Assembly (NCBI GenBank): GCA_037045535.1
Contig: JBAOHI010000026.1
Span: 62,001-126,000, forward strand
From: Competibacter_A sp037045535
GTDB taxonomy: Bacteria; Pseudomonadota; Gammaproteobacteria; Competibacterales; Competibacteraceae
Direction of reading: 5' to 3'
DNA length: 64,000 nucleotides
Within the stretch, counting starts at the first letter, position 1. The number at the start of each line of letters is the position of its first letter. The translations under genes and the position numbers were made by a program. The notes below the pieces were generated by a model that was not told the DNA's origin, did no database searches, and worked only from the letters and a program-made list of their open reading frames with translations. Shown piece after piece: positions 18,274-27,944 of the stretch.

Positions 18274-18944
18274 GCGAGGGGCGACTGGGCGTGGTCGGAT
18301 CGGGATGACAATGGACCGGGCGGCAGCCGGTTTTCAGATCCGTGCCGTCGCCGTCGCGACGGAAATAGAGAGTACAAAAATTCGGGGGAGATAAGTGGCT
18401 TGGGGAAGTTGACGAGGGCAAGCCGAATCCGACGGTGCGCCATGGGTTGGCGGAAAACAGGTGTTTTCCGCCGGCAAAGATCGATACCCGGACTCGCGCG
18501 GGAAGTTCTGAATTATTGTGCGCCAAATTCCCGGAATCGCCCGGCGGGCCGGGGAACGCCGGCCCGAACGGGAATGTGCCAACGCCCCCCTCGGGGCGAG
18601 AAGCCGTGGCAGGCCGCGCACCAAACGGCCCCGAAAAAGTGCGCCAAACAATTCGGGAATTCGCGCGCGAACCGCCGATCCGGAAGAATAACGTAAAACG
18701 TAACACGTAATATATCGTGAGAGTGGGTCCCGAAACACTTCCGATAATAGAGGTTAGCGGAAGTCTTAATCAGCTCGACACCTCTCCCGGTAGAGGAACG
18801 AATCAACAATTCGGTCGCCGGTAGCGGATCGTCTAGCGGGCAGAGGTCCTAACCTTCATCGCGGGCGGGATGGAACCGGCTCTGGGAACGGGCGGCCTCA
18901 ACCATCGCTTAGGCCCAGTGACCACATAGCTGCAAAAACGGTCA
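18274..18944. other. 671-bp non-coding stretch with hairpins
   Basis: No gene can be supported. It holds a 10-bp perfect hairpin (18449-18472), a 7-bp GGGCCGG/CCGGCCC hairpin near 18548-18567, and two similar GTGCGCCAAA...AATTC stretches near 18518 and 18639. It lies between the oxidoreductase stop and a truncated Tn3 transposase. Confidence 0.5.
18449..18472. terminator. Strong hairpin downstream of the oxidoreductase
   Basis: GGCGGAAAAC-AGGT-GTTTTCCGCC is a perfect 10-bp stem with a 4-base loop. It lies 175 bp after the oxidoreductase stop and no T-run follows, so it may be a processing or recognition hairpin rather than an intrinsic terminator. Confidence 0.35.
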
Positions 18945-19022
18945 TTGATTCGATCAAATATGGATTTGATGTCAAAGATTGCCTATCATAATTTATTGGG
19001 GCATTTTGATAGGTGTCTTGCG

Positions 19023-19199
19023 GTGAAGCGTCAATGGTCTGAAGCGGAGTTGGACACCCATTGGGCACTGACGGCCCAGGAGGAAGCGCTGACCGTTGCG
19101 CGTCGGGGGCCGAGCCGGTTTGGTTTCGTGGTCCTACTGAAGTTCTTTCAGTACGAGGGGCGCTTTCCCGAGTCGCGTCGGGAAATTCCGGCCGATGTC
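19023..19199 (+). pseudogene. N-terminal fragment of a Tn3-family transposase
   Basis: From GTG 19023 it reads VKRQWSEAELDTHWALTAQE and GFVVLLKFFQYEGRFPESRR, the DUF4158 start of a Tn3-family TnpA. It is cut at 19199 by the left end of another Tn3-family transposon. The rest of this older transposase is not found at the right side of that transposon. Confidence 0.7.
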
Positions 19200-19239
19200 G
19201 GGGTAGACCCAACAGTCGTGTCATAGTCCGCCAAATCGG

Positions 19240-22209
19240 TCAATCGAGGAGTAGCCGGGTCTCCATATCCAGTTCGAAGCAGCCATAGGGATTGATGTGA
19301 TCCCAGAACAGCGGTGTCAGCGCACTCAGATCCCTCGTGCTGAGCCGTCCCGCCCAGTGCGGCTGCGCCAGCACCCGCTGCAGCAACAGGGTATTGATGT
19401 AGATCAGGCAGTTCTGGAGTAGATGCAGGGCCAGCATGCTGACTTCATGATCCTCCCGGCGGTTGCTCGCCAACTCGCCCCGGCGGGCGAAGAAGACGAA
19501 GTCGGTGGCGCCATTCCAGTGCTCCACGACGTTCAGCCCGGCATTGATTTCCCGACGCAGGGCCTCGCTGTGCAGGTACCGGCACAGGAAGAGGGTCTTC
19601 ACCGCCTTTCCCAGTTGGGTGAAAGCCTTGTAGGTCGGATGCCGAACGTTGTTCTTGATAAAGCGCCGGAGGATGGCCTCGGTCTCGGCGGTGCCGAGAC
19701 GGACCGCAGTGACGTAGTGGACCAGGGAATCGTACTGCTGCCGGATCGGCTCCCAGTCGATGGGCTTGGTCAGGATCGGCCGCAGATTGGGATAGGCATC
19801 CGGCTGGCCCACATCCGGACGGTACAGTTTCTGCGTGGGGATCGCCTTCAGGCGGGGCATCAGATGGAAGCCCAGCAGCCGGCAAAAAGCGAAGGCCACC
19901 GTGCTTTGCCCGTGGGAGTCCACGTACTGCCGGTCCACCTCCATCTCGGTGCAGTGATGGACCACCCCTTCGATCATGGCCGCCACCTCGGAGGAGGAGG
20001 GTGACTTGAGCTGGGAATGGATGCACAGGGATTTCCGCTCGACGTGCCAGTAGATCATGATGCCGCGCCCACCATAGCGGGCGTGCCATTGGGTGGTCAG
20101 GTTCTGGTCGAAGGCGCCGAAGTGTTTGGAATCGGAGGCGCAGCTGGTGGTCCCCTGGCCCCAGATCGCCGGGTAACGGGCGCGCAGGGCCCCATCGGTC
20201 ACGATGGCGATGGCCCGGCGGAGCGCTTCGACGGTGATGTAGCGGCGCCGGACGTAGGCCAAATCCTTGTGGGTCACTCCGACATGGCGCCCAGCCATGC
20301 GCTGCAAACCGGTATTGGTGCCCAGCCCGTGCAGGCAGAGCAGCAGGCGGGGCTGGAGGACGGTACGTTCCAAGGTTTCGTAAGTCGTCGGGCTCTTCAG
20401 CGCCGCAGTGAAGTTCAGCCGTAGATCGGTTTCCTTGATCATGTCGAGCAGGCCGGTCATCGGCCAGGTGGCGGCGATCTCCGCCTTGAGGGCGACGACA
20501 TTGGGTGGTTCGGGAAGCGGATCGAAGGGCGTGACGGTGATCCGGCCACCCTGCGCCTCGCCGATCCGGACCAGACGGTTGTTGGGGAGTCCGCGATCGA
20601 GGGTCCGCAGGGCTTCCTTCATTTCGGCCTGGAGTGTGGCGATGAACATATCGGCGTCCAGCGGCAGGTTCAGCGCTTGGTAATACCGTTCGCGCTGGGC
20701 CTCGAAGTCGGCCGGCAGGTCTTCGGCGGGGTTGCGGTAGCGCTGGGCGCCGACCACCCAGATTTCCTTGCAGCGGATGCCGTTCCGCAAGGCTTCCAGC
20801 ACGCAGATTTCATAGGTGATCCGATTGACCCTGGACCGGCCTTTGCCGTCTTTTTCCAGGACTGCTTCCCGCCAAAGGCCGGCGATGATGCCGTCAAGTG
20901 GGACGTCCTCGGCGGCGGGGAAGGTGCGCGCCGGCCGGTCGGCGTAGCGCTTGAGGAGTTCCAGTGCCTGGATGACCGGACAATGCGCGCGGTTGTTCGA
21001 CCGGAATTCCAGGGCTTCCAGAATTTGCGGGACCATCCGCCGGTAATGGCCCTTGTAGGAATTCCGGATGACGGTCCGCAACGTGGTCCTATAGCTGGGG
21101 CCGGTGCTCTTCCACTCCTTGACCAGATTCCGCAGGGTCTGTTCGCCCACCACCGGAAAGACCACCTCGCGCACGATCCCGTCTGGCTGGTCCAAGGCCG
21201 CGCCGGCCAACTCGAACAGCAGGTTTTGCTTGCCCGAGACGCGCTTCAGATCGTCGAGCAGTTCCCGCTCCACCCGGCGCTCGGCCCGCGCGCCGATCCG
21301 GTGGATGGTGTCGATCAGGAGATCGACCAAGCCATCGATCAAGGTCTGGCCGCGCCACTGCACATAGGCCGCCAGCCACGCCAGGCGGGTGGATTCAGGA
21401 TGACGGCGCAGTTCGTAAGGAGCTTCCACCGCGACCCGGCGGCGGTAGCGTTCCAGATCGTGCGGGAGCCAAGCCTCGAACAGGTCGGCGGGCAGCTCGA
21501 TCTGGCGAACCAGAGCGAGCTTGGCCAGTTCCTGTTCGACGCTGGCCAGGCTGGGCCGACCCGGATCGCGGCGTAGCCACAACAGTACAGCCGGTGCACT
21601 TCCTACCATCGGTTCTGGAGGCGATGGCGGGGGAGCGGCCACCGACTCTCCAGCAGCGGGCCTTAACAAGGCTTCCAGACGGGTTCGGGTCGCCAGCTCC
21701 AAACGCGTAAGTATATGGGCATACAGACGCTCTTCGTGGGCGCGCACCGCCGTGCCCACGAGGCGATTCTGGCGGTCTTCCGAGGGCGGCTCGATCAGCA
21801 GTTCCCGGCATCGTGCCGCCAGGCCGGTTTGCAGGTCTTCCAAATTCGCGCCGACGGTCGCCACATACGCACATAGCCAAGCTTGCAGTTGCTCGGCGTC
21901 GGCGACCGTGGCCTTGCGAAACCCGAACCAGTCCCGGATTTCGGACCGGTACCGCTCCAAAGTCCGATGCGATAGCGCGATGGCTTGGGGACCGTCATCT
22001 GAAAGGCCGATCTGACGGGCTACAACTTCCGTCTTCACTGGATTGATGTCACTCAGTTGGTGGGGGAACCGGCAGTGCTGACGGAAGAACAACAGCAGCA
22101 ACGCAAAGCTCAACCGATTGGTTGGATGCCTGGCCCGAACAAAATCCAGTTCGGCGGGTGTTAGCCACCACTCTTCGGGGGGGATAGCATCGGGCGGCGC
22201 ATTTTTCAT
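19240..22209 (-). CDS. tnpA: Tn3-family transposase TnpA
   Basis: 989 aa, full length for the family. The N-terminal DUF4158 region (PEEWWLTPAELDFVRARHPT) is followed by the Tn3 DDE domain: GTTSCASDSKHFGAF with the first Asp, RQYVDSHGQSTVAFAFCRLL with the second, and the C-terminal Glu region near EVSMLALHLLQNCLIYINTL. It acts on the 38-39-bp ends of this transposon and forms cointegrates. The stop lies just inside the left inverted repeat. Confidence 0.92.
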   Translation of the reverse strand: MKNAPPDAIPPEEWWLTPAELDFVRARHPTNRLSFALLLLFFRQHCRFPHQLSDINPVKTEVVARQIGLSDDGPQAIALSHRTLERYRSEIRDWFGFRKATVADAEQLQAWLCAYVATVGANLEDLQTGLAARCRELLIEPPSEDRQNRLVGTAVRAHEERLYAHILTRLELATRTRLEALLRPAAGESVAAPPPSPPEPMVGSAPAVLLWLRRDPGRPSLASVEQELAKLALVRQIELPADLFEAWLPHDLERYRRRVAVEAPYELRRHPESTRLAWLAAYVQWRGQTLIDGLVDLLIDTIHRIGARAERRVERELLDDLKRVSGKQNLLFELAGAALDQPDGIVREVVFPVVGEQTLRNLVKEWKSTGPSYRTTLRTVIRNSYKGHYRRMVPQILEALEFRSNNRAHCPVIQALELLKRYADRPARTFPAAEDVPLDGIIAGLWREAVLEKDGKGRSRVNRITYEICVLEALRNGIRCKEIWVVGAQRYRNPAEDLPADFEAQRERYYQALNLPLDADMFIATLQAEMKEALRTLDRGLPNNRLVRIGEAQGGRITVTPFDPLPEPPNVVALKAEIAATWPMTGLLDMIKETDLRLNFTAALKSPTTYETLERTVLQPRLLLCLHGLGTNTGLQRMAGRHVGVTHKDLAYVRRRYITVEALRRAIAIVTDGALRARYPAIWGQGTTSCASDSKHFGAFDQNLTTQWHARYGGRGIMIYWHVERKSLCIHSQLKSPSSSEVAAMIEGVVHHCTEMEVDRQYVDSHGQSTVAFAFCRLLGFHLMPRLKAIPTQKLYRPDVGQPDAYPNLRPILTKPIDWEPIRQQYDSLVHYVTAVRLGTAETEAILRRFIKNNVRHPTYKAFTQLGKAVKTLFLCRYLHSEALRREINAGLNVVEHWNGATDFVFFARRGELASNRREDHEVSMLALHLLQNCLIYINTLLLQRVLAQPHWAGRLSTRDLSALTPLFWDHINPYGCFELDMETRLLLD

Positions 22210-22237
22210 AACGGAGTTCCAGCGCCGGCGAGCAATG

Positions 22238-22277
22238 GCCGACTTTTAACAAAATCTGTATCTTGTAAAAAGTTGGC
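22238..22277. other. Candidate core recombination site of the transposon recombinase
   Basis: GCCGACTTTTAACAA and TTGTAAAAAGTTGGC form 15-bp inverted arms (two mismatches) around a 10-bp centre, between the divergent tnpA and recombinase genes. This is where Tn4430-type elements keep the internal recombination site on which TnpI resolves cointegrates. The assignment is by position and symmetry. Confidence 0.5.
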
Positions 22278-22309
22278 TACCCTTGCGATAGGTAAATCAA
22301 GGGATTCCG

Positions 22310-22915
22310 ATGGACAAGAACCCTCCTCTCAACCGGCCAAGTGTAAAAAGAGATGTCTGCGAGGCTACAGATGCCCATGAGCGTGGCAAGGATTTCCTGA
22401 GCGAGGAGGAACTCGGCGCCTTGCTGACAGCGGCCAAGGCGGGGCGGCATGGGATTCGTGATTACCTGCTGGTACTGACGATGTTTCGCCACGGTCTCCG
22501 TGTCAGCGAAGCTATTGGCCTCCGTCGCGATGAAGTCGATCTCGATCGCGCCCGGCTATGGGTACGGCGCCTCAAGAACGGCCTGGCCGTGGAACATCCG
22601 ATCGCCGGCGATGAGCTGCGGGCCATCAAACGTTATCTCGCCCTGCGCGGCGATGCCCTGCCCTGGTTGTTCGTGTCGGAACGGGGCCAACCGTTCACCC
22701 GCCAGTCGGTGAACTATCTGATCGCCGCCGCCGCGGAGCGCGCCCAGTTGCCGCCGGTGCATCCGCACATGCTGCGCCATTCCTGTGGCTTTTATCTCGC
22801 GAACAAGGGCTACGATCTCCGCCTGATCCAGGATTACCTGGGCCATCGCGACCCAAAACACACGGTCCGCTATACCCGGGTGGTGGGCCGTCGGTTCGAG
22901 GGGTTATGGCGGTGA
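22310..22915 (+). CDS. Small tyrosine recombinase (TnpI-like resolvase)
   Basis: 201 aa, essentially only a catalytic domain. The R-K-H-R-H-Y set is visible: FRHGLRVSEAIGL (Arg), LKNGLAVEHPI (Lys), HPHMLRHSCGFYL (His-x-x-Arg), GHRDPKHTVRYTRV (His and Tyr). Its place beside tnpA suggests it resolves the cointegrates made by Tn3-type transposition. It lacks the separate N-terminal arm-binding domain of larger integrases, like FimB/FimE. Confidence 0.85.
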   Translation: MDKNPPLNRPSVKRDVCEATDAHERGKDFLSEEELGALLTAAKAGRHGIRDYLLVLTMFRHGLRVSEAIGLRRDEVDLDRARLWVRRLKNGLAVEHPIAGDELRAIKRYLALRGDALPWLFVSERGQPFTRQSVNYLIAAAAERAQLPPVHPHMLRHSCGFYLANKGYDLRLIQDYLGHRDPKHTVRYTRVVGRRFEGLWR

Positions 22916-22981
22916 GAGGAAACGCTCCTGTGGGGGGTAAATCGATTTGGCGGTTTATGGCACGACTGTTGGGTCTACCCC

Positions 22982-23098
22982 CAGCAGTGGGGCGCGTGGG
23001 GACCGGACGGAACCTACCACGACAAGAAAGCCAACGGCCGGTTGCTGGCGGGGCGGGTTTGGGACGAGCGGCCGGAAATCACGGGGGCGCTGCTGTAG
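22982..23098 (+). pseudogene. C-terminal remnant resembling DUF5131 phage-type proteins
   Basis: Encodes QQWGAWGPDG...GRLLAGRVWDERPEI to a stop at 23096. The pattern (K/Q)QWG...G(R)xLxGRxWDExP is the usual end of DUF5131 (phage Gp37/Gp68-like) proteins. The N-terminal part was lost at the right end of the Tn3 transposon. Moderate to low certainty. Confidence 0.4.
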
Positions 23099-23140
23099 GA
23101 GCGGGCCGGGATCGGCAGTTGCCGAGAAGAAAGAATTTTT

Positions 23141-23164
23141 ATATATTGTTTTTACACAATATAT
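23141..23164. promoter_or_regulatory. Promoter with a palindromic operator for the TumE/TumA-like pair
   Basis: ATATATTGT-TTTTAC-ACAATATAT is a perfect inverted repeat with 9-bp arms. It overlaps a -35-like TTGTTT (23146), followed after 16 bp by the -10 TATAAT (23168-23173). The ATG at 23181 is only 7 bases beyond the -10, so the transcript is probably leaderless. The helix-turn-helix antitoxin is the natural candidate to bind the palindrome. Confidence 0.6.
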
Positions 23165-23180
23165 TGCTATAATACAATGC

Positions 23181-23474
23181 ATGAAGGCGAAAGCCACGCT
23201 GATTCTCAACGACCGTTTCGTCGCCGCCAATGGGGTCGTGGTCGCCCGTCGCGTTCATCGGTTGCCGCAACCGGATGCCGCTCGGCCCCACGGCTACGTT
23301 TACCAACTGCATTGCGGCACGCCGGCCGGCCAGACGCTGGTGCGCTACGACAACGAAACCGGTAAGGGCGATCACGTCCACCGGGGCGAGCGGGAATATC
23401 CTTACTCGTTCGCGACCCTGGAACGCTTGTTGACCGATTTCGAGGCCGAGATTCAACCATATTTGGGAGCCTAG
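23181..23474 (+). CDS. TumE-family toxin (DUF6516)
   Basis: 97 aa from ATG 23181 (MKAKATLILNDRFVAANGVV); the reading frame is open further upstream, but the promoter sits there. The order of landmarks, x-HGYVYQLHCG, LVRYDNETGKGDHVHRGERE and PYSFATLERLLTDFEAEI, matches DUF6516/TumE proteins: a substrate-like basic pocket with a D-N-x-x-GKGDHxH block. It lies 2 bp upstream of a helix-turn-helix partner, as usual for this type II toxin-antitoxin family. Confidence 0.75.
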   Translation: MKAKATLILNDRFVAANGVVVARRVHRLPQPDAARPHGYVYQLHCGTPAGQTLVRYDNETGKGDHVHRGEREYPYSFATLERLLTDFEAEIQPYLGA

Positions 23475-23476
23475 CG

Positions 23477-23839
23477 ATGCCGAAAGCCCTAATCTGTAAC
23501 CTGAGCCGGGCCGAATTGAACGCCCGCGCGCTCGCCATCGCGCGTCGCGCCGACGTCGGCGAGGCCCTCCCGGAAGCCGATTATCTATTGAATTTCGAGA
23601 ACCCGGTGGATGCCTACCGCGCCGTGACTCCGGAGCGGTTTCGGTTGCTGCAGGTGTTGCAAAACGCTGGACCACTGACGGTCTACGCGCTGGCCCAGCG
23701 CTTGGAGCGGAATTACAGCAACGTTCACGCAGACGTGATCGCTCTGGTGGACATCGGCCTGATCGAGCGCACGGCCGAAGGCGTTCGCATCCCTTGGGAG
23801 GCTGTGGAATGGCGGTTGAGCACCGTCCAAGCCGCGTAA
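23477..23839 (+). CDS. TumA-like helix-turn-helix antitoxin
   Basis: 120 aa. A winged helix-turn-helix is visible in RLLQVLQNAGPLTVYALAQR followed by NYSNVHADVIALVDIGLIER, as in MarR/HVO_A0114-type antitoxins paired with TumE. It follows the toxin with a 2-bp gap and must be co-transcribed. It probably neutralises the toxin and represses the promoter at the palindrome 23141-23164. Confidence 0.72.
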   Translation: MPKALICNLSRAELNARALAIARRADVGEALPEADYLLNFENPVDAYRAVTPERFRLLQVLQNAGPLTVYALAQRLERNYSNVHADVIALVDIGLIERTAEGVRIPWEAVEWRLSTVQAA

Positions 23840-23926
23840 CGTTGCCGCTGCCCGCTGGACTGGAGCGGGCCGACAACGGGCAATTCTGCTATGATCTTGT
23901 CAGTATTCTGTCGGAATATTTGCACC

Positions 23927-24328
23927 ATGCACGCTTTTCAACGTCGTCCCGCCCCCTCGTCCACGGTACCCGCACTGGATCGGGAATGGGCGCACGGCTT
24001 TTGCTATACCGCTCGTCAGAGCCGGCTTTGGTTCGGCCGCGACCGGCGCGAGCCGGTAGACTGGCGGCCGGTGGTCTCACTGAAACGGGAGGGCGACGAT
24101 TTTTACGTGTTGCCCGGCACCTCCCGACCCGATCCGGCGTTTTTTCAGTTGACCGATCAGGATGCGCTATTCAAGCAAGCCCGCTCGGAGCATCGCGACA
24201 CCTACCTCTGTCCTCGGTACGAGCCGCTGAACCGAGCCGATCTGAGGGAGATCGGCGTGTTGCACCATCCGGTGAGGATTCGGCTGGTGGAGTGGCTGCG
24301 AAACAGGAAAGCGGCTTCACCAAGGTAG
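23927..24328 (+). CDS. Unknown protein, possibly a small beta-barrel toxin
   Basis: 133 aa from ATG 23927; another ATG at 23891 is in frame. I do not recognise the family. The centre (PVVSLKREGDDFYVLPGTS then FFQL) resembles the strand pattern of PemK/MazF-like barrels, and the genomic setting next to a toxin-antitoxin pair fits, but no signature residue can be claimed. Its 3' end overlaps the end of the convergent CHAT gene by 12 bp. Confidence 0.45.
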   Translation: MHAFQRRPAPSSTVPALDREWAHGFCYTARQSRLWFGRDRREPVDWRPVVSLKREGDDFYVLPGTSRPDPAFFQLTDQDALFKQARSEHRDTYLCPRYEPLNRADLREIGVLHHPVRIRLVEWLRNRKAASPR

Positions 24329-25841
24329 CAAGCGAGCGGCGATCAAGGCATTCCAATCCGGCGGAGCGGCGGCCAGCAGCAGATCGCGCTCCTGTGATTC
24401 CCGGGATTCCCGGCCGCGCACGTCGGCGGACCACATTTCGGGAAGCTCGGATCGCAGCCAATCCGGCAGCTTCTCCGGCGTCAGGGCACCCAGCGTATCG
24501 CGGCGCTCCCGATGATGGCGGGTCAGCCACGCTTCGGTTTCCGGTCGGGGCCGGTCCAGCAAGCGGTCGAAAATCGCTAGCTCCAAAAAATAGCGGTCCT
24601 CCTCCAAGCCGACCCGAACGCTCTCCCACGCTGGCAAAGCGGACCAATCGCCCCTTTGCCGTTGGTCGAGATGCAGATAGGCCAGGGCGAAGCCAACCGG
24701 CCCAATGTCCTGCCGGCCGTCCAGCCGCGTTTTCAGTTCGGGCAACCAGGCGACCAGCGCGTCCCGCGCGGCCGCATCCCCATAAGCGCTAAGATAAAAT
24801 TGCCCCGCTGCGCTATACTTCTGGCCTGTTGACAACAACAGAAGACTGGGCAGTGACATGAACGAATTCGCCGACGATGTTGATTGGGAAGAGATGTTCG
24901 CCGGATTGGGCGAAGACTGGGAAGTCATTGAGCGGGTGTTGCCCGATGGGTGGCAGGAGGCGGCGCGGCGTACTGGCGCGCTGCGGCGCACTCGCGGATT
25001 CAAGGATGCCGCCACGCTGCTGCGTGTACTGCTGATCCACCTGGTTGACGGCTGCTCGCTACGCGAGACCGCCGTTCGCGCCGATGCGGGCGGCTTGATC
25101 AAGGTGTCCGATGTGGCGTTGCTGGGTCGGCTGCGCGGCAGCGGCGAGTGGTTCCGGTGGATGGTCGAGCAGATGAGTCTGCGCCTGTCGGCCACGGCCG
25201 AGTATGTGCTGCCGGGCAAGCGAATGCGCCTGGTCGACGCCAGCGTGGTGTGTGAACCCGGTGCCACAGGGTCGACGTGGCGACTGCACTACATGATCGA
25301 CCTGAGCACTTTGGCTTGTGAGCAGGTGCTCGTCACGCTGCCTGAAGAGGGCGAGACGCTGACTCGCTTTGCCGTCAAAGCCAACGATGTCGTGATGGCC
25401 GATCGCGGACTGGCGCATCGGCGCGGCATTCGCCACGTCGTCAATCATCAGGGCGATGTCATCGTGCGCATGAACATGGTCAGTGTGCCGTTGGAAGACG
25501 ACAAAGCGCGAGCGCTGGCATTGCTGCCCAAATTGCGCAAGCTCAAGGTCGGCCAAGCGTGGGATTGGCCGGCATGGATACGCGATGACGAAGGCCCCCT
25601 CGCTGTTCGTGTCTGCGCGATCAAGAAGAGCGCCGAACAGACCCGCAAGACGCAGGCCAAGCTGCGCGAGGTGGCATCCAAGAAGGGCCGCGATCTCCAA
25701 CCCGACACGCTGGAGGCGGCGGGATACATCGTCGTGCTGACGACCCTGCCGAACGTGCCGGCGCACCCGATCCTTGAGATGTACCGCCACCGATGGCAAA
25801 TCGAAATCGACCAGCCATACAACCTCCATAAGAGCCATTTA

Positions 25842-27944
25842 TTAGCGAGGAATGGGATGGCGCTCGGCCCGAACGGCGGCGCGCCACGCCTGGAGCTGTG
25901 CCAGATCCTGGGCGTCGGCGTGGATCAACCAGAGCGAACGGGCCGCATGGGGGGCCTGGCGACCCCGCAGCCGCCCCCGCCGCAGCCAGGCAAACAAGGT
26001 CGGCTGCGGCATGTCCAGATGGTAGGCCAACTCGGCGAGGGTCCACTCGTCGGGGCCACGCTGGAGAACCGTCGTCGCCGGGGGTGGGGTGCGCAGCCCC
26101 AGGCGAACCTGGAGGTCGCCAACCATGGCGGCGTTGAAGGTCTCGCAGCGTTTGGCCGGATGCCAGCCCTTGGCGTTCAGTTGCCGCGCGATCGCCGCCG
26201 GGCCGCAGCCGTCGGCGTGCAGCGCCATCACCCGGGCCGTGAGTTGCGGGTAGTAACTCAACTGGTCCAGCCGGGCGACCGGTCGGCTCAGGGTCGCCTG
26301 GGTGCCGTGGCCGCCGAACCAATGCATCTGAACGTCGACTCGCTCGCTCTCACCCTGCACCGTGACCACCACCCGCTCGACCAGTTGTCGGACGATCGCC
26401 TGACGATCCACCGCCGTGGTGGTCGGTGCCTGCCAGAGGGCCGGGATTTCGGTGGCGAGCCGCCGGATCGCGGCCCGCTCCTCGGCGGTCAGGACGGGTG
26501 GTTGCTCGGCTTGGAAACGGGCGTAGTCAGCCTGCAGGGCCGCTTCGGTGGCCAGCGCTTCCTCCCACTGGCGTTCCAGAGTCCGGGCCACCAGTCGATG
26601 CTCGGGTTCGACCGCCTGGTATTGGCGGGCGGCCCGTTCGACCTGGTAGCGGGCGCGCTCCAGCCGCTGCCGCCAATGCTGGTGCAGGTGCTGCCGTTCC
26701 CCCTCCAGATCGGCGGCGACCTGCAGGCTGATCTCCAGGGCGGCCGGTTCCAGCGCCCGCAGCACCTGGGCGCTCGCCCAATCATCCAACACCCGGCCGA
26801 CCAGCGACTGGCAGCGCGGCTCGCCATAGTCCACCGCCATCCGGCTACAGTCATACCGCAGCCGGCCGCCGCTGTTGTTATAGACCGCTGCCATGCGCAA
26901 CCCGCACCGGCCACAGATCACCAAGCCCGACAGCAACGACGGCCCCGCGCGGACCGGGCCGAGGTGAGCGGTTTGGTTGGCCGCCAGTTGTGCCTGATTG
27001 CGTTCGAATTGCGCCCAAGTGATATAGGCCGGCAACCGGTCCTGGAGCAACACCGCGCACTCCTCGGGCGTCGCCACCCGGCGCCCGGTCGCCGGGCGCC
27101 CCGGTTGCTGGCGGCGCGGGTCCATCGGGCGACGGCCATAGGCATACGCGCCGGCATAAATCGGGTGATGCAACAGATTGCTCAGCGTGGCTCGATTGGG
27201 CCGGTGCCACTCCAGGTCGCCCTGACGCAGGCCCAGCCGTATCCGGTGGGGGAGTTGAATTTGATGGCGGACCAGGTATTGCAATACCCCATTGAGGGTC
27301 CCGCACCGCTCGAACCGATCAAAAATCAACGCGATGGTCGCCCGCGCCTGCTCGTCCGGATCCAGGATCACTTCCCCCGACGGCCGCCGCGCGTAACCCA
27401 TCGGCACGGCCATCCCCAGCTCGCCGCGTTCGGCCTTGATTCGCTTGCCGGCCAGCATGCGTTGCTTGAGCATGTGCAGTTCCGCCTCCGACAAGGTGCC
27501 TTTCAACCCTAGCAACAGCCGATCGTTGTAGTCGGTCGGATCGTAGATCCCGTCCAGATCGCCGATCAAGGTTCCGAACAACCCGCAAATCTCCAGCAAC
27601 TGATGCCAGTCGCGACAGGAGCGGGCCAACCGCGACATCTCCACCCCCAGCACCAGCCCCACATGGTTGAGGCCCACTTCCGCCACCAGGCGTTGGAACC
27701 CGGGCCGGCCCACGGCCGTCGTGCCCGATTTGCCCAGATCGTCATCGATCACCAAGACCTGGGACCGGGGCCAACCCAGCCCCAGTGCCCGGTCCACCAG
27801 CCCGTATTGCAACCGCGTCGATTCCTGGTGTCGAACCAACTGTTGCAACGTCGATTGCCGCACGTACACCACCGCCAGCCGATCGCGATGCTGCCCCTGA
27901 ACCTTCTCGCTGGGCATCGGCCAAGCCCGCATCGTCTCGCTCAT
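25842..27944 (-). CDS. Large serine recombinase
   Basis: 700 aa. The N-terminal resolvase domain has VVYVRQSTLQQLVRHQEST with the nucleophilic Ser31 and the catalytic Arg region VLGVEMSRLARSCRDW. Then come a recombinase domain (GMAVPMGYARRPSGEVILDP), a zinc ribbon (VICGRCGLRM) and a long coiled coil. The C-terminus has helix-turn-helix-like segments (LNAKGWHPAKRCETFNAAMV; WTLAELAYHLDMPQPTLFAW). Such proteins integrate and excise their element by a two-base staggered cut. It fills almost the whole insert. Confidence 0.88.
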   Translation of the reverse strand: MSETMRAWPMPSEKVQGQHRDRLAVVYVRQSTLQQLVRHQESTRLQYGLVDRALGLGWPRSQVLVIDDDLGKSGTTAVGRPGFQRLVAEVGLNHVGLVLGVEMSRLARSCRDWHQLLEICGLFGTLIGDLDGIYDPTDYNDRLLLGLKGTLSEAELHMLKQRMLAGKRIKAERGELGMAVPMGYARRPSGEVILDPDEQARATIALIFDRFERCGTLNGVLQYLVRHQIQLPHRIRLGLRQGDLEWHRPNRATLSNLLHHPIYAGAYAYGRRPMDPRRQQPGRPATGRRVATPEECAVLLQDRLPAYITWAQFERNQAQLAANQTAHLGPVRAGPSLLSGLVICGRCGLRMAAVYNNSGGRLRYDCSRMAVDYGEPRCQSLVGRVLDDWASAQVLRALEPAALEISLQVAADLEGERQHLHQHWRQRLERARYQVERAARQYQAVEPEHRLVARTLERQWEEALATEAALQADYARFQAEQPPVLTAEERAAIRRLATEIPALWQAPTTTAVDRQAIVRQLVERVVVTVQGESERVDVQMHWFGGHGTQATLSRPVARLDQLSYYPQLTARVMALHADGCGPAAIARQLNAKGWHPAKRCETFNAAMVGDLQVRLGLRTPPPATTVLQRGPDEWTLAELAYHLDMPQPTLFAWLRRGRLRGRQAPHAARSLWLIHADAQDLAQLQAWRAAVRAERHPIPR

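Larger units (their letters stand above)
19200..22981. mobile_element. Tn3-family transposon with tnpA and a tyrosine recombinase
   Basis: Left end GGGGTAGACCCAACAGTCGT and right end as its inverse, with inverted similarity for about 39 bp (only three mismatches). This is the length and GGGG start typical of Tn3-family ends. It contains tnpA (minus), a divergent tyrosine-recombinase gene (plus) and no passenger gene. The 5-bp flanks do not match and the interrupted transposase does not resume on the right, so a deletion or recombination followed insertion. Confidence 0.85.

Noticed and set aside
18274..18944. tRNA or small RNA gene
   Set aside because: Hairpins are present, but no cloverleaf or conserved RNA family could be recognised.
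25621..27588. Plus-strand 884-aa frame running through the serine-recombinase element
   Set aside because: Only its first third is the IS4 transposase; the rest is antisense to the recombinase and has Gln/His/Arg shadow composition.
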